Of a DNA stretch of 57,682 nt, positions 45,377 through 56,487 are shown one piece after another (position 1 is the first letter of the stretch; each line of letters opens with the position of its first letter). Origin of the DNA: Multifurca ochricompacta (taxonomy: Eukaryota; Basidiomycota; Agaricomycetes; Russulales; Russulaceae); the NCBI GenBank assembly GCA_022496185.1, contig WTXG01000226.1:1-57682 (forward strand), read 5' to 3'. The notes beneath the pieces were generated by a model. The model ran no database searches. It was given only the letters and a program-made list of their open reading frames with translations, and was not told the origin of the DNA. The position numbers and the translations under genes are program-made.

Positions 45377-45956
45377 TGTGACGGTTTGATTATCTTTTCT
45401 TCCTTCTCGACTGTCTGGAACGACTGCATGGGCTGTATCAGCTGATCTATCTAACTAGGTTAACTGACTGTATATCACAGAGGGCGCAACCCCTCTGTTG
45501 CTTGTTTGTGTCTTGGTCTAGCCCATCCTTTGTACTTACATGACGTAGTTTGACGTAGCCATGAGATCACTAGGACATAGTATGATATCATTCTACTACA
45601 TCTATGTCACTTTATCTTACTGGCTAGGCCCTTATCTTTGATAGCGACTGGACTGTATTTAACCTATGTAGTTTCAAGACGAACAGACTCTAAGTCTGTT
45701 CTCCTGTGCCAATACAGGTGTTTCCTTGACTCACAGAAAGATTCCCCTTGAACCCTCTTAAGCCGCAACTTAGAGGGACTTCGAACCCCAGTAGCTTGTG
45801 ACAGGACTTAGTGTCGCTGTTCGATCCTGTATCTTGCACGCGCCCCTCTATCTTGTGTGGGCTTAACTCAACTTAGTTGTGGTCTTGATCCTGACTTAGT
45901 TACCTTGAATCCGAACGACTCTCTGGTCTTGACACGGCACGCACCTGGCTGTGACA
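45377..45956 (+). repeat. B1 5' LTR
   Basis: 580 bp, TGTGACGGTTTG...GGCTGTGACA, diverged from the B2 LTRs mainly in the first part. Confidence 0.9.
45656..45702 (+). promoter_or_regulatory. B1 LTR TATA-like box and self-primer segment
   Basis: TATTTAA at 45656-45662 lies 35 bp before TAAGTCTGTTCT (45691-45702), the exact complement of the primer-binding site at 45959-45970. Confidence 0.7.
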
Positions 45957-45958
45957 TT

Positions 45959-45970
45959 AGAACAGACTTA
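45959..45970 (+). other. B1 primer-binding site (self-complementary type)
   Basis: AGAACAGACTTA starts two bases after the LTR end and is the perfect 12-nt complement of 45691-45702. It has no tRNA-type TGG. Confidence 0.75.
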
Positions 45971-47609
45971 CAGACTTCATAGAAACCAGAGAAATGCACC
46001 TGAATCGCAAGGAGACGACGACGCGTCCCTTGCCCCAACTCCCGACACCACAACTTCCATTCGATTTCCTTTTGTACTCCCTCCCAGGACCAGTGACAAC
46101 CTCCCTCAGCATCTGAAGCGATCCGCACGTTGGCTTGAAGCACGCGAGCAAGACGTTCCCTTCCACGGTTACTGGGTCCTGTATCAACAGACTAACCTTG
46201 CCATTGACTGGTACCGAGGTGTTTGGTACCACATACATCCTAATCATCTCAGTCAGATCGAAGCTGTGCGCATAGCACCCGAAGAAACAGGATTAAACTT
46301 ACCCGAGGAACCCTTCCTCACACCCATAGCGCTCCCCACGTTACCACCAACAGCCTCCCTTTTAAGCAATCCGACGACGTCCATGACGACAGCAGTTCCT
46401 ACGACAGTTAGTACAACCCCGGGACAGCCCCGAAGACTCTCCTTCGGAGCATCTATCCAAACAACGACCCCCGCCCAGTTCACAGGAACAGGACAAACCT
46501 TATCAGGAGGCGGCCCACCAGGAGGTGGAGGAAGCGGAGGCCTACCAGGAGGAGGCCCACCAGGAGGAGGAGGCCCACCAGGTCCCGCCCCCGTACCAGG
46601 CGTTGTACCAAACATCCCAGTAGCGGGTCATATTGAAGGGGCACCTCCACCCTTCTTCGAAGGAGATCGCTCCACGGCCAAACGATGGTTTGCTCAGCTT
46701 GAGTTACATTTGTTTTTGAACAAATATGCAGCTACCATTCTGGACGAGCAAAGCCGCATAGCGTATGTGTTGGCATTAATGCGAGGACCGAAAATTGATC
46801 GATGGGTTGAAGAGCAGACCAATTGGCTAGTCGACATCACTCAAAATAGAATTAGAGTTCAACGACCGTGGGATGTCTTCCGACAAACCTTCATTGCCGC
46901 CTGGTCCGATGTGGCGGCAGGACAAAGAGCGCTGCAAGCACTCGAGAGATTGCAAATGAAAGATGGCAACATTGATGATTATATCGCAGAGTTCCGCAAT
47001 CTAGCCGTTCGGGCTGAGTTGCACTTAGACAACGCCAGTGTTCGACAGTACTTCTATTGCGGGCTGCCCACTGGACTAGTCACTACAATTCTAACTCAGG
47101 ACCAACTGCAAACTCTAGAGGAAGCCACTGACTCAGCTAGATGACATCAAGCCAACTGGGTCTTTCTCCAAGGTATCGTCGGTAAGAAAAAGAACACAGA
47201 TCCATCCCTGTGTGGAAGCAAGTTCACCTTTTACAAGAAACACGATCCCAACACCATGGACGTAGATACCATAAAGAAGGCTGTCACTGCTGAAGACAAG
47301 GAACAGTATAAGAAGGAAGGACGTTGTTTTGAATGCAGACGACGAGGTCATCTTGTCCGTGACTGCCCAAACAAAAAACCTAGGACTGGTGTAAATGTGC
47401 CGGCTCGGACTGCCACCATCTCGGAAGTGTCACCCGCGACTGCAGCAGTACCCACTGTGCCCACGGCCCCCTCCCCAGCGCTCACGGCACCCTCTGTTTC
47501 TGCAATTAGCATTCCCACGTTGGTGGCGGCACTGAAGACCATGACTGATGAACAGCGACTGGAGTTACAGAATCAATTCAAAGGAGACGAGGATTTTTAT
47601 ATCACTTGA
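45971..47609 (+). pseudogene. B1 gag
   Basis: The gag frame contains RTSDNLPQHLKRSARWLEAR, a Gly/Pro-rich hinge (46500-46600), the capsid core (FFEGDRSTAKRWFAQLELHL, RLQMKDGNIDDYIAEFRNLA) and a zinc knuckle CFECRRRGHLVRDC near 47330-47370. TGA at 47142-47144 interrupts the frame; the knuckle lies in the same frame beyond it. No ATG opens the frame near the leader: the first in-frame Met is about 46380, although the conserved QGDDD leader block lies before it. Confidence 0.85.
47591..47597 (+). promoter_or_regulatory. Candidate -1 frameshift heptamer, B1 gag/pol
   Basis: G GAT TTT in the gag frame, four codons before the gag stop at 47607-47609; pol follows in the -1 frame. Confidence 0.65.
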
Positions 47610-49270
47610 ATGGCGCGGCCTTCATTTGAGCACTAGTATCACATCATGTATTCAGATCACCACTCAGAGCAATGAAAATATCTGTTCCCCTACATGGAGT
47701 GACAAAAAAGGCCTATATACAAGCACTTGTGGACAGCGGAGCCACAGAAAATTTTATCAGTTACCGGACGGTTATTAAAAACAGATTTCCAGTCAAACGA
47801 TTAATGATTCCAAAGCAATTACAAAACGCAGATGGATCCCCCAATGCCACAAACAAAATTACCCAATGTGTTGATCTGTTAATATCTACAGACAACAAGC
47901 TCCAACGACATCGCTTCTACATTGCATCCATCGGCACTGACGATATGATCTTAGGGTACCCTTGGTTTGCAGCAACGAACCCACAAATCGATTGGCAGAA
48001 CGGACGACTAAACCAACAGATCCACTTCGCTCTCCCTAGCAAAAAGATCCGACGCCTTAATATCACACAAGAACTTGCCATTAAAGCGAAAGACAAAACA
48101 GAAAGATCGTGGGATCAGGTCGTACCTCCTGAGTACCATGGACATCACAAAGTCTTTAGTAACGAGGAGGCGCAGCGCTTCCCTGCACCATGCCCCTGGG
48201 ATCATCAAATTGAATTGAAACCCGACGCACCAGCCACCTTAGATTGCAAGATCTACCCTCTCGGACCAGGAGAGCAAGACGCATTAAACAAATTTTTGGA
48301 GGAACATTTACAAAAAGGCTATATTCAGGAATCGAAATCACCTTACACGTCACCCTTCTTTTTTATTAAGAAGAAGGACGGCAAGCTCCAACCCGTCCAA
48401 GACTATCGGAAACTAAATGACTGGACAATCCGTAACACGTATCCTCTTCCATTGATCCCAGAGTTAATAGATCGCGTCCGCGGTAGCACTTTGTTTACGA
48501 AGATGGACATACGTTGGGGCTACAACAATATTCGCATCGTCCCAGAAGATCGCTGGAAGGCGGCGTTCAAAACAAATTGTGGTCTCTTTGAACCAAATGT
48601 GATGTTCTTTGGGTTAACTAATTCCCCAGCAACCTTTCAGACTATGATGAATGCCGAATTCTGAAAAGAACTGGACGAGTGTGACGCTAATGGAAGGGCT
48701 TGGTTCACCGTTTATATGGATGATATCCTTATCCACACTGATCATGATCTGGCCAATCATCGCGCAAAAGTACATCGCATCTTGGGTAAACTTAGCGATT
48801 TGGACCTCTATCTTAAGCTGGAGAAATGCTCATTTGAACAAACACGCATCGAATACTTAGGTCTCATTCTGGAGGCTGACCATGTGCACATGGATCCTGT
48901 AAAAGTAGAAGGCGTCGCCACCTGGAAGACGCCCACGAATGTCAAAGAGGTCCAATCCTTTCTAGGGTTCTGCCAGTTCTATCATTGGTTCATTCAAGGA
49001 TTCAGTAAAATTGCAGCCCCACTGAACGCTTTGACCAGTATAAAGAAAGCCTGGCACTGGACGACTGAAGAACAAAACGCCTTCGATACCCTAAAACAAC
49101 GAGTCACATCACAACCAGTCCTAGCCCAACCCGACTTCGACAAACCTTTCATCGTGGATACTGATGCATCAGGTTATGCCCTAGGTGCCACTCTCAGCCA
49201 AAAAGATCCGGAAGGACGTCTTCACCCAATCGCCTATCTATCGAAAACACTAGATGCGACACAAAGGAAC
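47610..49270 (+). pseudogene. B1 pol: protease, RT, partial RNase H
   Basis: Protease ALVDSGATENFISYR, flap-side [72 protein letters not shown] and intact YMDD near 48715-48727; connection YLGLILEADHVHMDPVKV; RNase H start FIVDTDASGYALGATLSQ. TGA at 47627-47629 (Arg in B2) and 48662-48664 break the frame. Truncated at 49270. Confidence 0.92.
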
Positions 49271-49880
49271 TGTCACAGCTAGGTGCAACACTGTGTCAAT
49301 GTCTGGGATTCAAGGTCGTCTAGCAGGATTTTAGGAGCTTCAAATCAAGTCAAGTCAAGTCAAGTCAAGTACGCCTGGTCAATGGGGCGCGCGCGCGAGA
49401 CGGAGTCGAGCAGAGACGTTAAGTCCTGCCACAAGGTTCTGGGGTAGAAGTCCTTCTAAGGCGCAAACTTAGAAGGTTCAAGTCGAATGTCTTTCAGTTC
49501 AGTGAAGTGAGTTCCCAAGCACCTGTATTGAATACAGAAGAACAGACTTAGAGTCTCGTCCTGATCTACTAGGGGTTTATATACATGTTTTTGTGCTATG
49601 AAGGATGGTTCTGGTAGTTACTAGAGCGTTCACTAGGTAGTCTAATGGTTGTACAGTAGAATACCCCAGAAGGATAAAGAAGGGAGAGGGGTTGCGCCCT
49701 CTGGATGTTGATCAGTAAGCCACTAAGTAGGATCAGTAAGCAAATCAGTCAGCATGTGAGTAATAAGTCCTTCATAAGCAAGTCATGTGTGTGTCTGTGT
49801 GATATGGTAAATATAAAGAAAAAAGAAAAGTAAACGACATGAAGCACATGACTCCGACACCAGCAGATGAAACCGTCACA
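49271..49880 (-). repeat. B2 3' LTR
   Basis: 610 bp, TGTCACAGCTAGG...AAACCGTCACA on the plus strand. It differs from the 5' LTR mostly within its first 110 bp; the rest is near-identical. Confidence 0.94.
49345..49370. repeat. (TCAAG)n microsatellite in B2 LTR
   Basis: About five pentamers; the 5' LTR has a shorter, more degenerate version near 55955-55980. The difference suggests slippage after insertion. Confidence 0.8.
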
Positions 49881-49896
49881 TTACCCCCTTTGTAAG
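49881..49896 (-). other. B2 polypurine tract
   Basis: Sense-strand CTTACAAAGGGGGTAA directly before the 3' LTR. Confidence 0.8.
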
Positions 49897-49899
49897 TCT

Positions 49900-51090
49900 C
49901 TGTCTGACCTCAGACAGTGGGCTCGTCAGTCTGAAGTTGACCAGCAATGCGCGGCGGTGAGCGGCGCGCCTGGCGACAGTGGGGGAGATGTCGACTGCCC
50001 GGTCCTCCAGCCTGCAAGACAGCACGAAGTTCAGGGTCAGGTACAAAATGAGCAACCTGAGTAGGGGGGATGGAGCGTGAGGGGGCATGGATATAAGTGA
50101 GGTGGGGGAATAATCTGTAGTAGAGGTCGGTGCGTGACATGGCATGTGTGGCTTCACGGATACTTTGTGAGGCTCGGTCAGCCTGGCGTCGCCAGTGGGC
50201 AATGTTGCGATGAGCTTCATCCAGGCGGAAGTGGCATGGCGGAAACGAGAGACTTCCGCCCAGGCCCCTGGGTCATGCATGTTGTCTAGAGCAGCATCCA
50301 CCAGAGGGTGTAGGATTGGTTGTCATCGAAGAGGTGCTGTTGGCGGGCAGAGAGGAGGGGGTTGGGACCATGAGCAAAGCGGTAAAACGTGGTGGCATAT
50401 AGAGGGGCATGGCTGATAGGATGACGTTTTCCCATAGTGAAGTAGACGCGGGGGTCCACACAGCGGTATTCAAAGGCGACCCAGCGAGCAGTGTCAAGAC
50501 GACCATCCTGTCAACGATTTGTTGTGGGATGAAGCGGGGGGAGTGGATATGGTTGCGTTGGAAGGGGAAGCCAGGAGAGTCGTAGTCTGAGCCTGGTTCG
50601 TTGACTTCGTGCTGTGTTTGTGTGACAATGCCTTCGGCTGGGAGGTGTGCAAGAGTGGGGATGTAGGGCGATAGATGAAGTGGGGGTCATCAGGTGGGGT
50701 CCATGGGTCTGTAGCCTGGCACGGGCTTCCTCCAGTAGTAGCAAACCCTGTTGTGGATGTCGTCCTCTAAGGTCTGGTTTGCAGCTGTGAGCGCCATGGC
50801 CTGAGTGAGGTTGGTCGCTGGATCGTCAGACAGAGTAAAGGGTGTTGATTGGTGTGGTGGAGAAGGGAGGGGGTGGTAGTTGGCGTGGGAGGCAATGTGG
50901 GAGCAATGTGAGGTTGTATCATGGCAGCCTTGGTCGCGGCATCCAGAGCAGCAGATCTAGTAGCTTCAAAGACCTCAGGATCGTCTATAGGGGATGGCGC
51001 TCGTCCAGTGAGAGGGTGGCGGAAGTGGGAAGTAGACATTCTTGGGGTAATGCGATAGAACTTGCGTTCTTGGGTGAGACGGCAGGGCAT
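49900..51090 (-). pseudogene. B2 3' accessory ORF region beyond the chromodomain
   Basis: From ATG 51090 (MPCRLTQERKFYRITPRMST, HPLTGRAPSPIDDPEV) several frames joined by small shifts give a continuous-looking protein of about 400 residues: TNLTQAMALTAANQTLEDDI, VCYYWRKPVPGYRP, EVNEPGSDYDSPGFPFQRNH, RVYFTMGKRHPISHAPLYA, RFAHGPNPLLSARQQHLFDD, then HDPGAWAEVSRFRHATSAWM. It does not resemble gag or pol. The position matches the C-terminal extension in A3, although the sequences are not obviously similar. Confidence 0.6.
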
Positions 51091-51179
51091 TTTATACGTG
51101 CCATGGGGATAGAAGAAAAGAAAAAGGATGGGGACACAGATTGTTGGGGTAGATACACCTCCTTTAAGAGTGGTGTCGA

Positions 51180-54100
51180 CCCTGGCGCCTAGAAATGGAA
51201 TTGTAGTATTGTTTCACAAGTTCAGGGGCGTGACAGTCCTCTCTATTACCCAGGAGTTGTCACTTGTGGATAACCCTTCCAGCTGACCAGGAATTGTAAG
51301 TTCTGAGAGCACCCATGGAGTCTGTGATCTAAGATGGCTTCCACTTCATATTCCTCCTCATGGTTGACAATGTCAGGTGGGGGTCTCAAGAATTTGGACC
51401 ATGTGCCTCAGTTTCTTTGTAAGGGTCAGGAGATCAATATGGAAACATTGTGGATCTTCATATGAGGTGGTAAAGATAATCTATAAGCCACTGGGGAGAT
51501 TCGGTCCAAGACTCGGAACGGGCCATATCGGCGCGGGGCGAGTTTGGTCGAAGGGAAATGCATCTGATGTTCTTGCCTTCGAGCCAACTTGCGAATCAAC
51601 GGGGAGCTCCGGGTATGTTGAGCATGCAGTGTGTGAACGAAAGGCGCTTCGGCTCTTGCGCGCGGCATGTCGTAAGCTATTCAAGCGGTCGTCTAGTCGA
51701 GGGATGTTTGTGTCGGATAATTCCGCTTTCCAGTCTAGTGAAACGCCGTGAATTAGTGCGTGTGGTGACATCTTAGTTCGATCGTGTGTCCAGGAATTGT
51801 GGACATATTCGCAAGGGGAAGATAGTCGGCCCAAGAGTGTTGATCATTCCCACCCAGAGGCGGAGGTATTGTTCTAACCATAGATTCATGCGCTCACTGC
51901 TCCGTCCGTGCACGGATGAAGGCAGTTGAAAGGTTTGCTGGATTCGTAGGGTGGTTGCTAATGCTCGGAGAATTGAGATGTAAAGCATGGATCGCGATCC
52001 GAAATAATTCGTCGCAGGATGCCAAATAGCGGGAACACGTGTCGGTAGTAGAGCGTTGTGATTCCTTCACCCGTGATGTCCTTCGAACATGGAATGAATT
52101 TAGCCGCTTTTGAGCACCCCTGGTCAACAATAGTTAGTACCGCGTCATAGCGACCCGAGACAGGAAGGTCTGTAATGAGGTCCATGGCAATGTATTGGAA
52201 TGGGCCCGCGGACGTCGGTACGTCTAGTGGAAAGAGTGGGGCTTTCTTTGTTAACTTAGGTTTATTTTCTTGACATGAGGCACATCCGCGAATGTATTCG
52301 CGTACGAAGTCCGTAAGTCCTGGGCCTTCATAGTCCTGCTGGATTTTCCTAATAGTTTTATCAATACCGGGGTGTCCTGCTAGGACGTGGTCATGATGTT
52401 GGTATAGAATCTGTTGTCGTTCAGGCAGAGTCTGAGGAAATGGGAGTTTATTGGTGCGAGCGACTTTGATAAATAATGTTGGTGGTAGTACGGTGATCGC
52501 GTCATTATCCTTATCTCCCTGTTCAGCGTCGGGTCGTCGTGACAGCATGTCAGCTACTGTGTGGAGTTTCCTGGGAACATGTTCAAGGGAAAAGTCGAAA
52601 TCTGCTAATTCTTGGAGCCATCGTGCTTGGCGCCGATTGAGTTTCTGCGGTTCTTTAAAGTATTGTAGATTATTGTGATCGGTGCGCACTTGTACTTTAT
52701 CTTGGGCTCTGAGTAGATATTGGCGCCATGTTCGGAAAGCGGTCATGATTGCAAATAATTCTCGATCGTAGATATCCCAATTCCTTTGGGTAGCATCAAG
52801 TGTTTTTGAGAGATATGCAATAGGGTGTAAGCGTCTGTCGTGGTCTTTCTGACTAAGTGTTGCTCTGACTGCGAATCCCGAAGCGTCTGTGTCTACTATG
52901 AAAGGTTTCGTAAAGTCTGGCTGGGCGAGGACTGGTTGTGAAGTGACTCGTTGTTTAAGGGTGTCGAAGGCACTCTGTTCGATTGTCGTCCATTTCCATG
53001 GGTTTTTTGCACTTGTGAGGGCGTTTAGAGGTGCTGCAATTTTACTAAATCCTTGTATGAACCGTCTGTAGAACTGACAGAATCCGAGAAACGATCTAAC
53101 TTCTTTCACCGTGGTCGGAATCTTCCAGGATGTGATGCCTTTGACTTTTACTGGGTCCATATGGACTTGATTGCCCTCTAGTATTAAGCCGAGGTATTCA
53201 ATTCGTGTTTGCTCAAATGCACACTTCTCCGGTTTAAGATACAGGTCGAGTTTATTAAGTTTGTCCAAGACACGGTGTACTTTAGAGCGGTGGTTTTTGA
53301 GATCGGAGTCCGTATGTATTAGGATGTCGTCCATGTAAACTGTAAACCAAGCTTTCCCTGAGGCGTCGTGTTCATTTAGTTCTTCGTGGAATTCTGCGTT
53401 CATCATGGTTTGAAATGTTGCAGGGGAATTGGTTAGTCCGAAAAACATTACGTTAGGCTCGTAGAGGCCGCGATTAGTTTTGAAGGCCGCCTTCCAACGA
53501 TCTTCTGGTACAATCCGCACGTTGTTGTAGCCCCAGCGGATATCCATTTTGGTGAATAGAGTGCTCCCTCGTACACGATCAATAAGCTCAGGTATGAGGG
53601 GTAATGGATATGTATTTCTGATAGTCCAACTATTGAGCTTTCGGTAATCCTGGACGGGACGTAGCTTCCCATCTTTCTTTTTTATGAAGAAGAAGGGGGA
53701 TGCGTAGGGTGATTTGGATTCAGTAATATATCCCTTCTGTAAATGCTCGTCTAGGAATTTATTGAGTGCTTCCTGTTCACCCGGCCCTAATGGGTAGATC
53801 TTGCAATCTAACGTAGGCAGGTGCTTCTGGTTTTAGTTCAATCTTGTGATCCCAGGTTCGTGCCGCCGGGAATCGTTGTGCCTCTTCGTCGCTAAAGACT
53901 TTTTGATGTCGATGATATTCTTTCGGAACGATCTGGTCCCAAGTCCGCTCTGTCGAGTCTTTGGCTTTGATCGCTAATTCCTGTGCTATATTCAGACATT
54001 TAAGTCGACTGTCGGGTAGGTTGAACGTGAGTGATTGGTTGAGGGTTTCTGTCGTCCAGTCGATATTCAGGTTATTCGCGGCAAGCCAGGGGTATCCCAG

Positions 54101-54445
54101 AATCATTTCGTCCGAGCCAATAGATGCAACATAGAAGCGATGATTCTGTTGTTTGTTATTAGTCGTGACTTTGAGGTCTACACATCGTGTGATTGTGTGT
54201 GTTTGATTGGGCGATCCGTCTGCGTTCTGGAGTTTTTTTGGAATAGTTAATCGTTTCGTGGGGAGGCGATGTTTAATGACCGTTCGATAGTTGATGAAGT
54301 TTTCGGTTGCACTGCTATCGACAAGTGCTTGTATGTGGGCCTTATTTGTCATGTCATGTAAGGGAACAGATACTTTCATTGACTTTAGAGATGATCTATA
54401 TACATGATGTGAGATTATCGCTCGAATGTAGGCCGTCCCATTCAA
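51180..54445 (-). pseudogene. B2 pol: protease to chromodomain
   Basis: Protease has DSSATENF in place of DSGAT, so the active-site Gly is lost. RT-RNase H-integrase runs in one long frame from 53547 to 51958: intact YMDD (about 53326-53337), IVDTDASGFAVRATLSQ, TDHNNLQYFKEPQKLNRRQA, the integrase zinc motif (HVLAGHPGIDKTIRKIQ with CASCQ), the first catalytic Asp in AMDLITDLPVSGRYDA and the second in IISDRDPCFTS. A shift then leads to the C-terminal domain (DARKHQMHFPSTKLAPRRYG-like segment near 51550) and a chromodomain (EYEVEAILDHRLHG, LVSWKGYP, near 51220-51340) with two small indels. A further shift separates protease from RT near 53800. Confidence 0.92.
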
Positions 54446-54453
54446 GCGATGTA

Positions 54454-54460
54454 AAAATCC
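54454..54460 (-). promoter_or_regulatory. Candidate -1 frameshift heptamer, B2 gag/pol
   Basis: Sense-strand G GAT TTT in the gag frame (DED FYIA stop), with pol in the -1 frame, as in B1. Confidence 0.65.
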
Positions 54461-54464
54461 TCAT

Positions 54465-55860
54465 CGCCACTAAATTTCTCCTGGAGTTTTTGGCGTTGTT
54501 CGTCTGTCATAGTTCTAAGAGCCATGGCAAGCGCGTCGAGATCCACTGCGGGGTGTTGACGCGTCGTAGAGTCGGGCGTTTTTGCGGGTACCGTCGCAGT
54601 CGTGGGTCTTCGGTGATGTGGCAGCGCAGGCCTGGTGTGGGGGCATTCGCACGTGGTTTCTTATTCGGGCAGTCTCGGACCAAATGTCCCGCCTACCGCA
54701 TTCGAAACATCGGCCTTCCTTTTTGTATTGTCTTTCTCTTCGACTGTTACAGCTTTTTTATGACTTCGGGGATCGGGACATCGTGGTCACGTCGTCGATA
54801 GAATGTAAATTTATTGCCACGCGGTGGTGTGTTGGTTGTGGGTCTCATGCCAAGGGCATCTTACTGTAAACCAGTTAGCGTGATGCTTCCTGGCAGATGC
54901 TGCTGCTTCTCGAAGGTTCTGGGTTGATCGAATAATAGCATTGTTTGAACGAGACGCGTGGGGAGGCCTCGGTGGAAGTATTGCCGAGCGGCCGGATCAT
55001 CGATGTGAAGTTCTGCCCTTGTGGCCAGCGTGCGAAATTCGGCGATATAGTCATCAATATTAGCATCGCGCATTTGTAATCGGTCTAGCGCGCGTAGTGC
55101 CTTTTGTCCTGCCGCTACGTCGGCCCATGCTTCTCGGAAATTTGTTTGAATCCGGCCCAAATGTATGGGACCCAAATGTTCCCTTCTTTGATGTCGGTCA
55201 GCCACTTGATTTGATCCACCACCCAGCGATCCACTCTGGGTCCTCGTATTAATCCCAGCGTGTATGCGACTCTTGTTCTTTCGTTTTGGACTGTAGCCAC
55301 GTTTTCATTCAAGCTGAAGAACAATTCGAGTTTCGCAAGCCAATCCATGGACGTGTCGCGGTTTCCTTCGAAGAAGGGTGGCGGTACTCCCGTCATGGTT
55401 CCTCCTCCTTGGTTCAGTGCTCCTGTCCCCAGAGCAGGGGGCCTAAAGGCGGTTCGTCGGGATTTCTGCTCATAGCTCTGGTGGTCACGGTGGTTCTTTC
55501 TTCGGGACTTCGTTCGGATTGACTGGGGCGCGTTTCGACAACGTCTTCTTCCGCGGCCCTTCGAGCTTGTCTAGTATTTGGTCTGGCCGCCATTGCTTGT
55601 GGAGTGTAGTTCGGGTTTCAATGTCGATGGTGTCGTCTGCTGCTGCAAGTAGGGCGAATCGGTTGTGGAGATCAAAAGGTAACTCTTCACTCTCTCGGGG
55701 TTCTGACTCTTCGGTTGATAGGTATCGTCGTGGGGATGTTTCGTCAAGGATGTTCGTTCGGATGGTGGGGTTCTGGGCTCGCGTGTGAAGACGTCGCGAT
55801 CGGGTGTCGGGCAAGGGACGCCGTCGTCGTCGCCTTGCAGTTCTGGTGTGTTCTTCTGTT
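54465..55860 (-). pseudogene. B2 gag
   Basis: The capsid core is MTGVPPPFFEGNRDTSMDWL, LELFFSLNENVATVQNERTR, then RLQMRDANIDDYIAEFRTLA and RQYFHRGLPTRLVQTML. The knuckle region near 54660-54700 (CFECGR-like, RDCP) is out of frame. Several shifts break the ORF, and as in B1 no ATG opens the leader-proximal frame (LQGDDDG, near 55830). Confidence 0.85.
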
Positions 55861-55869
55861 TAGTTTTTG

Positions 55870-55881
55870 TAAGTCTGTTCT
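55870..55881 (-). other. B2 primer-binding site (self-complementary type)
   Basis: Sense-strand AGAACAGACTTA, two bases after the 5' LTR, is the perfect complement of the LTR segment at 56149-56160 and identical to the B1 site. Confidence 0.78.
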
Positions 55882-55883
55882 TA

Positions 55884-56487
55884 TGTCACAGCTAGGTGCA
55901 ACGCTGTGTCAATATCTGGGGTTCGAGGTTGTCTAGCAAGAGTTCAGGGCTTCAAGTCGAGTCAAGTCAAGTCAAGTCAATACGCCTGGTCAATGAGGCG
56001 CGCGCGCGAGACGGAGTCGAGCAGAGACGCTAAGTCCTGCCACAAGGTTCTGGGGTAGAAGTCTTCTAAGGCGCAAACTTAGAAGGTTCAAGTCGAAGGT
56101 CTTTCGGTTCAGTGAAGTGAGTTCCCAAGCACCTGTATTGAATACAGAAGAACAGACTTAGAGTCTTGTCCTGATCTACTAGGGGTTTATATACATGTTT
56201 TGTGCTATGAAGGTGGTTCTGGTAGTTACTAGAGCGTTCACTAGGTAGTCTAATGGTTGTACAGTAGAATACCCCAGAAGGATAAAGAAGGGAGAGGGGT
56301 TGCGCCCTCTGGATGTTGATCAGTAAGCCACTAAGTAGGATCAGTAAGCAAATCAGTCAGCATGTGAGTAATAAGTCCTTCATAAGCAAGTCATGTGTGT
56401 CTGTGTGATATGGTAAATATAAAGAAAAAAAGAAAAGTAAACGACATGAAGCACATGACTCCGACACCAGCAGATGAAACCGTCACA
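55884..56487 (-). repeat. B2 5' LTR
   Basis: 604 bp with the same termini as the 3' LTR. Confidence 0.94.
56149..56193 (-). promoter_or_regulatory. B2 LTR TATA box and self-primer segment
   Basis: Sense-strand TATATAAA (56186-56193) lies 33 bp before TAAGTCTGTTCT (56149-56160), the likely 5' end of the element RNA. Confidence 0.75.

Larger units (their letters stand above)
45377..49270 (+). mobile_element. Gypsy B1, 5' part
   Basis: 5' LTR, gag, protease, RT and part of RNase H in plus orientation, cut off after the codons for TQRN at 49270 where the 3' LTR of B2 begins in the opposite orientation. RT shares long identical stretches with B2. Confidence 0.9.
49271..56487 (-). mobile_element. 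Gypsy B2, full length
   Basis: A 7217-bp minus-strand element with both LTRs, primer-binding site, gag, protease, RT, RNase H, integrase, chromodomain, a further 3' ORF region and polypurine tract. Flanks (GGAAC left, CGTTG right) do not match, so no target-site duplication is visible and the junctions were probably rearranged. It is inactive because of frame breaks. Confidence 0.93.

Noticed and set aside
56090..56105. GGTTCAAGTC resembling a tRNA B box
   Set aside because: It lies inside the B2 LTR, and no cloverleaf or A box accompanies it.
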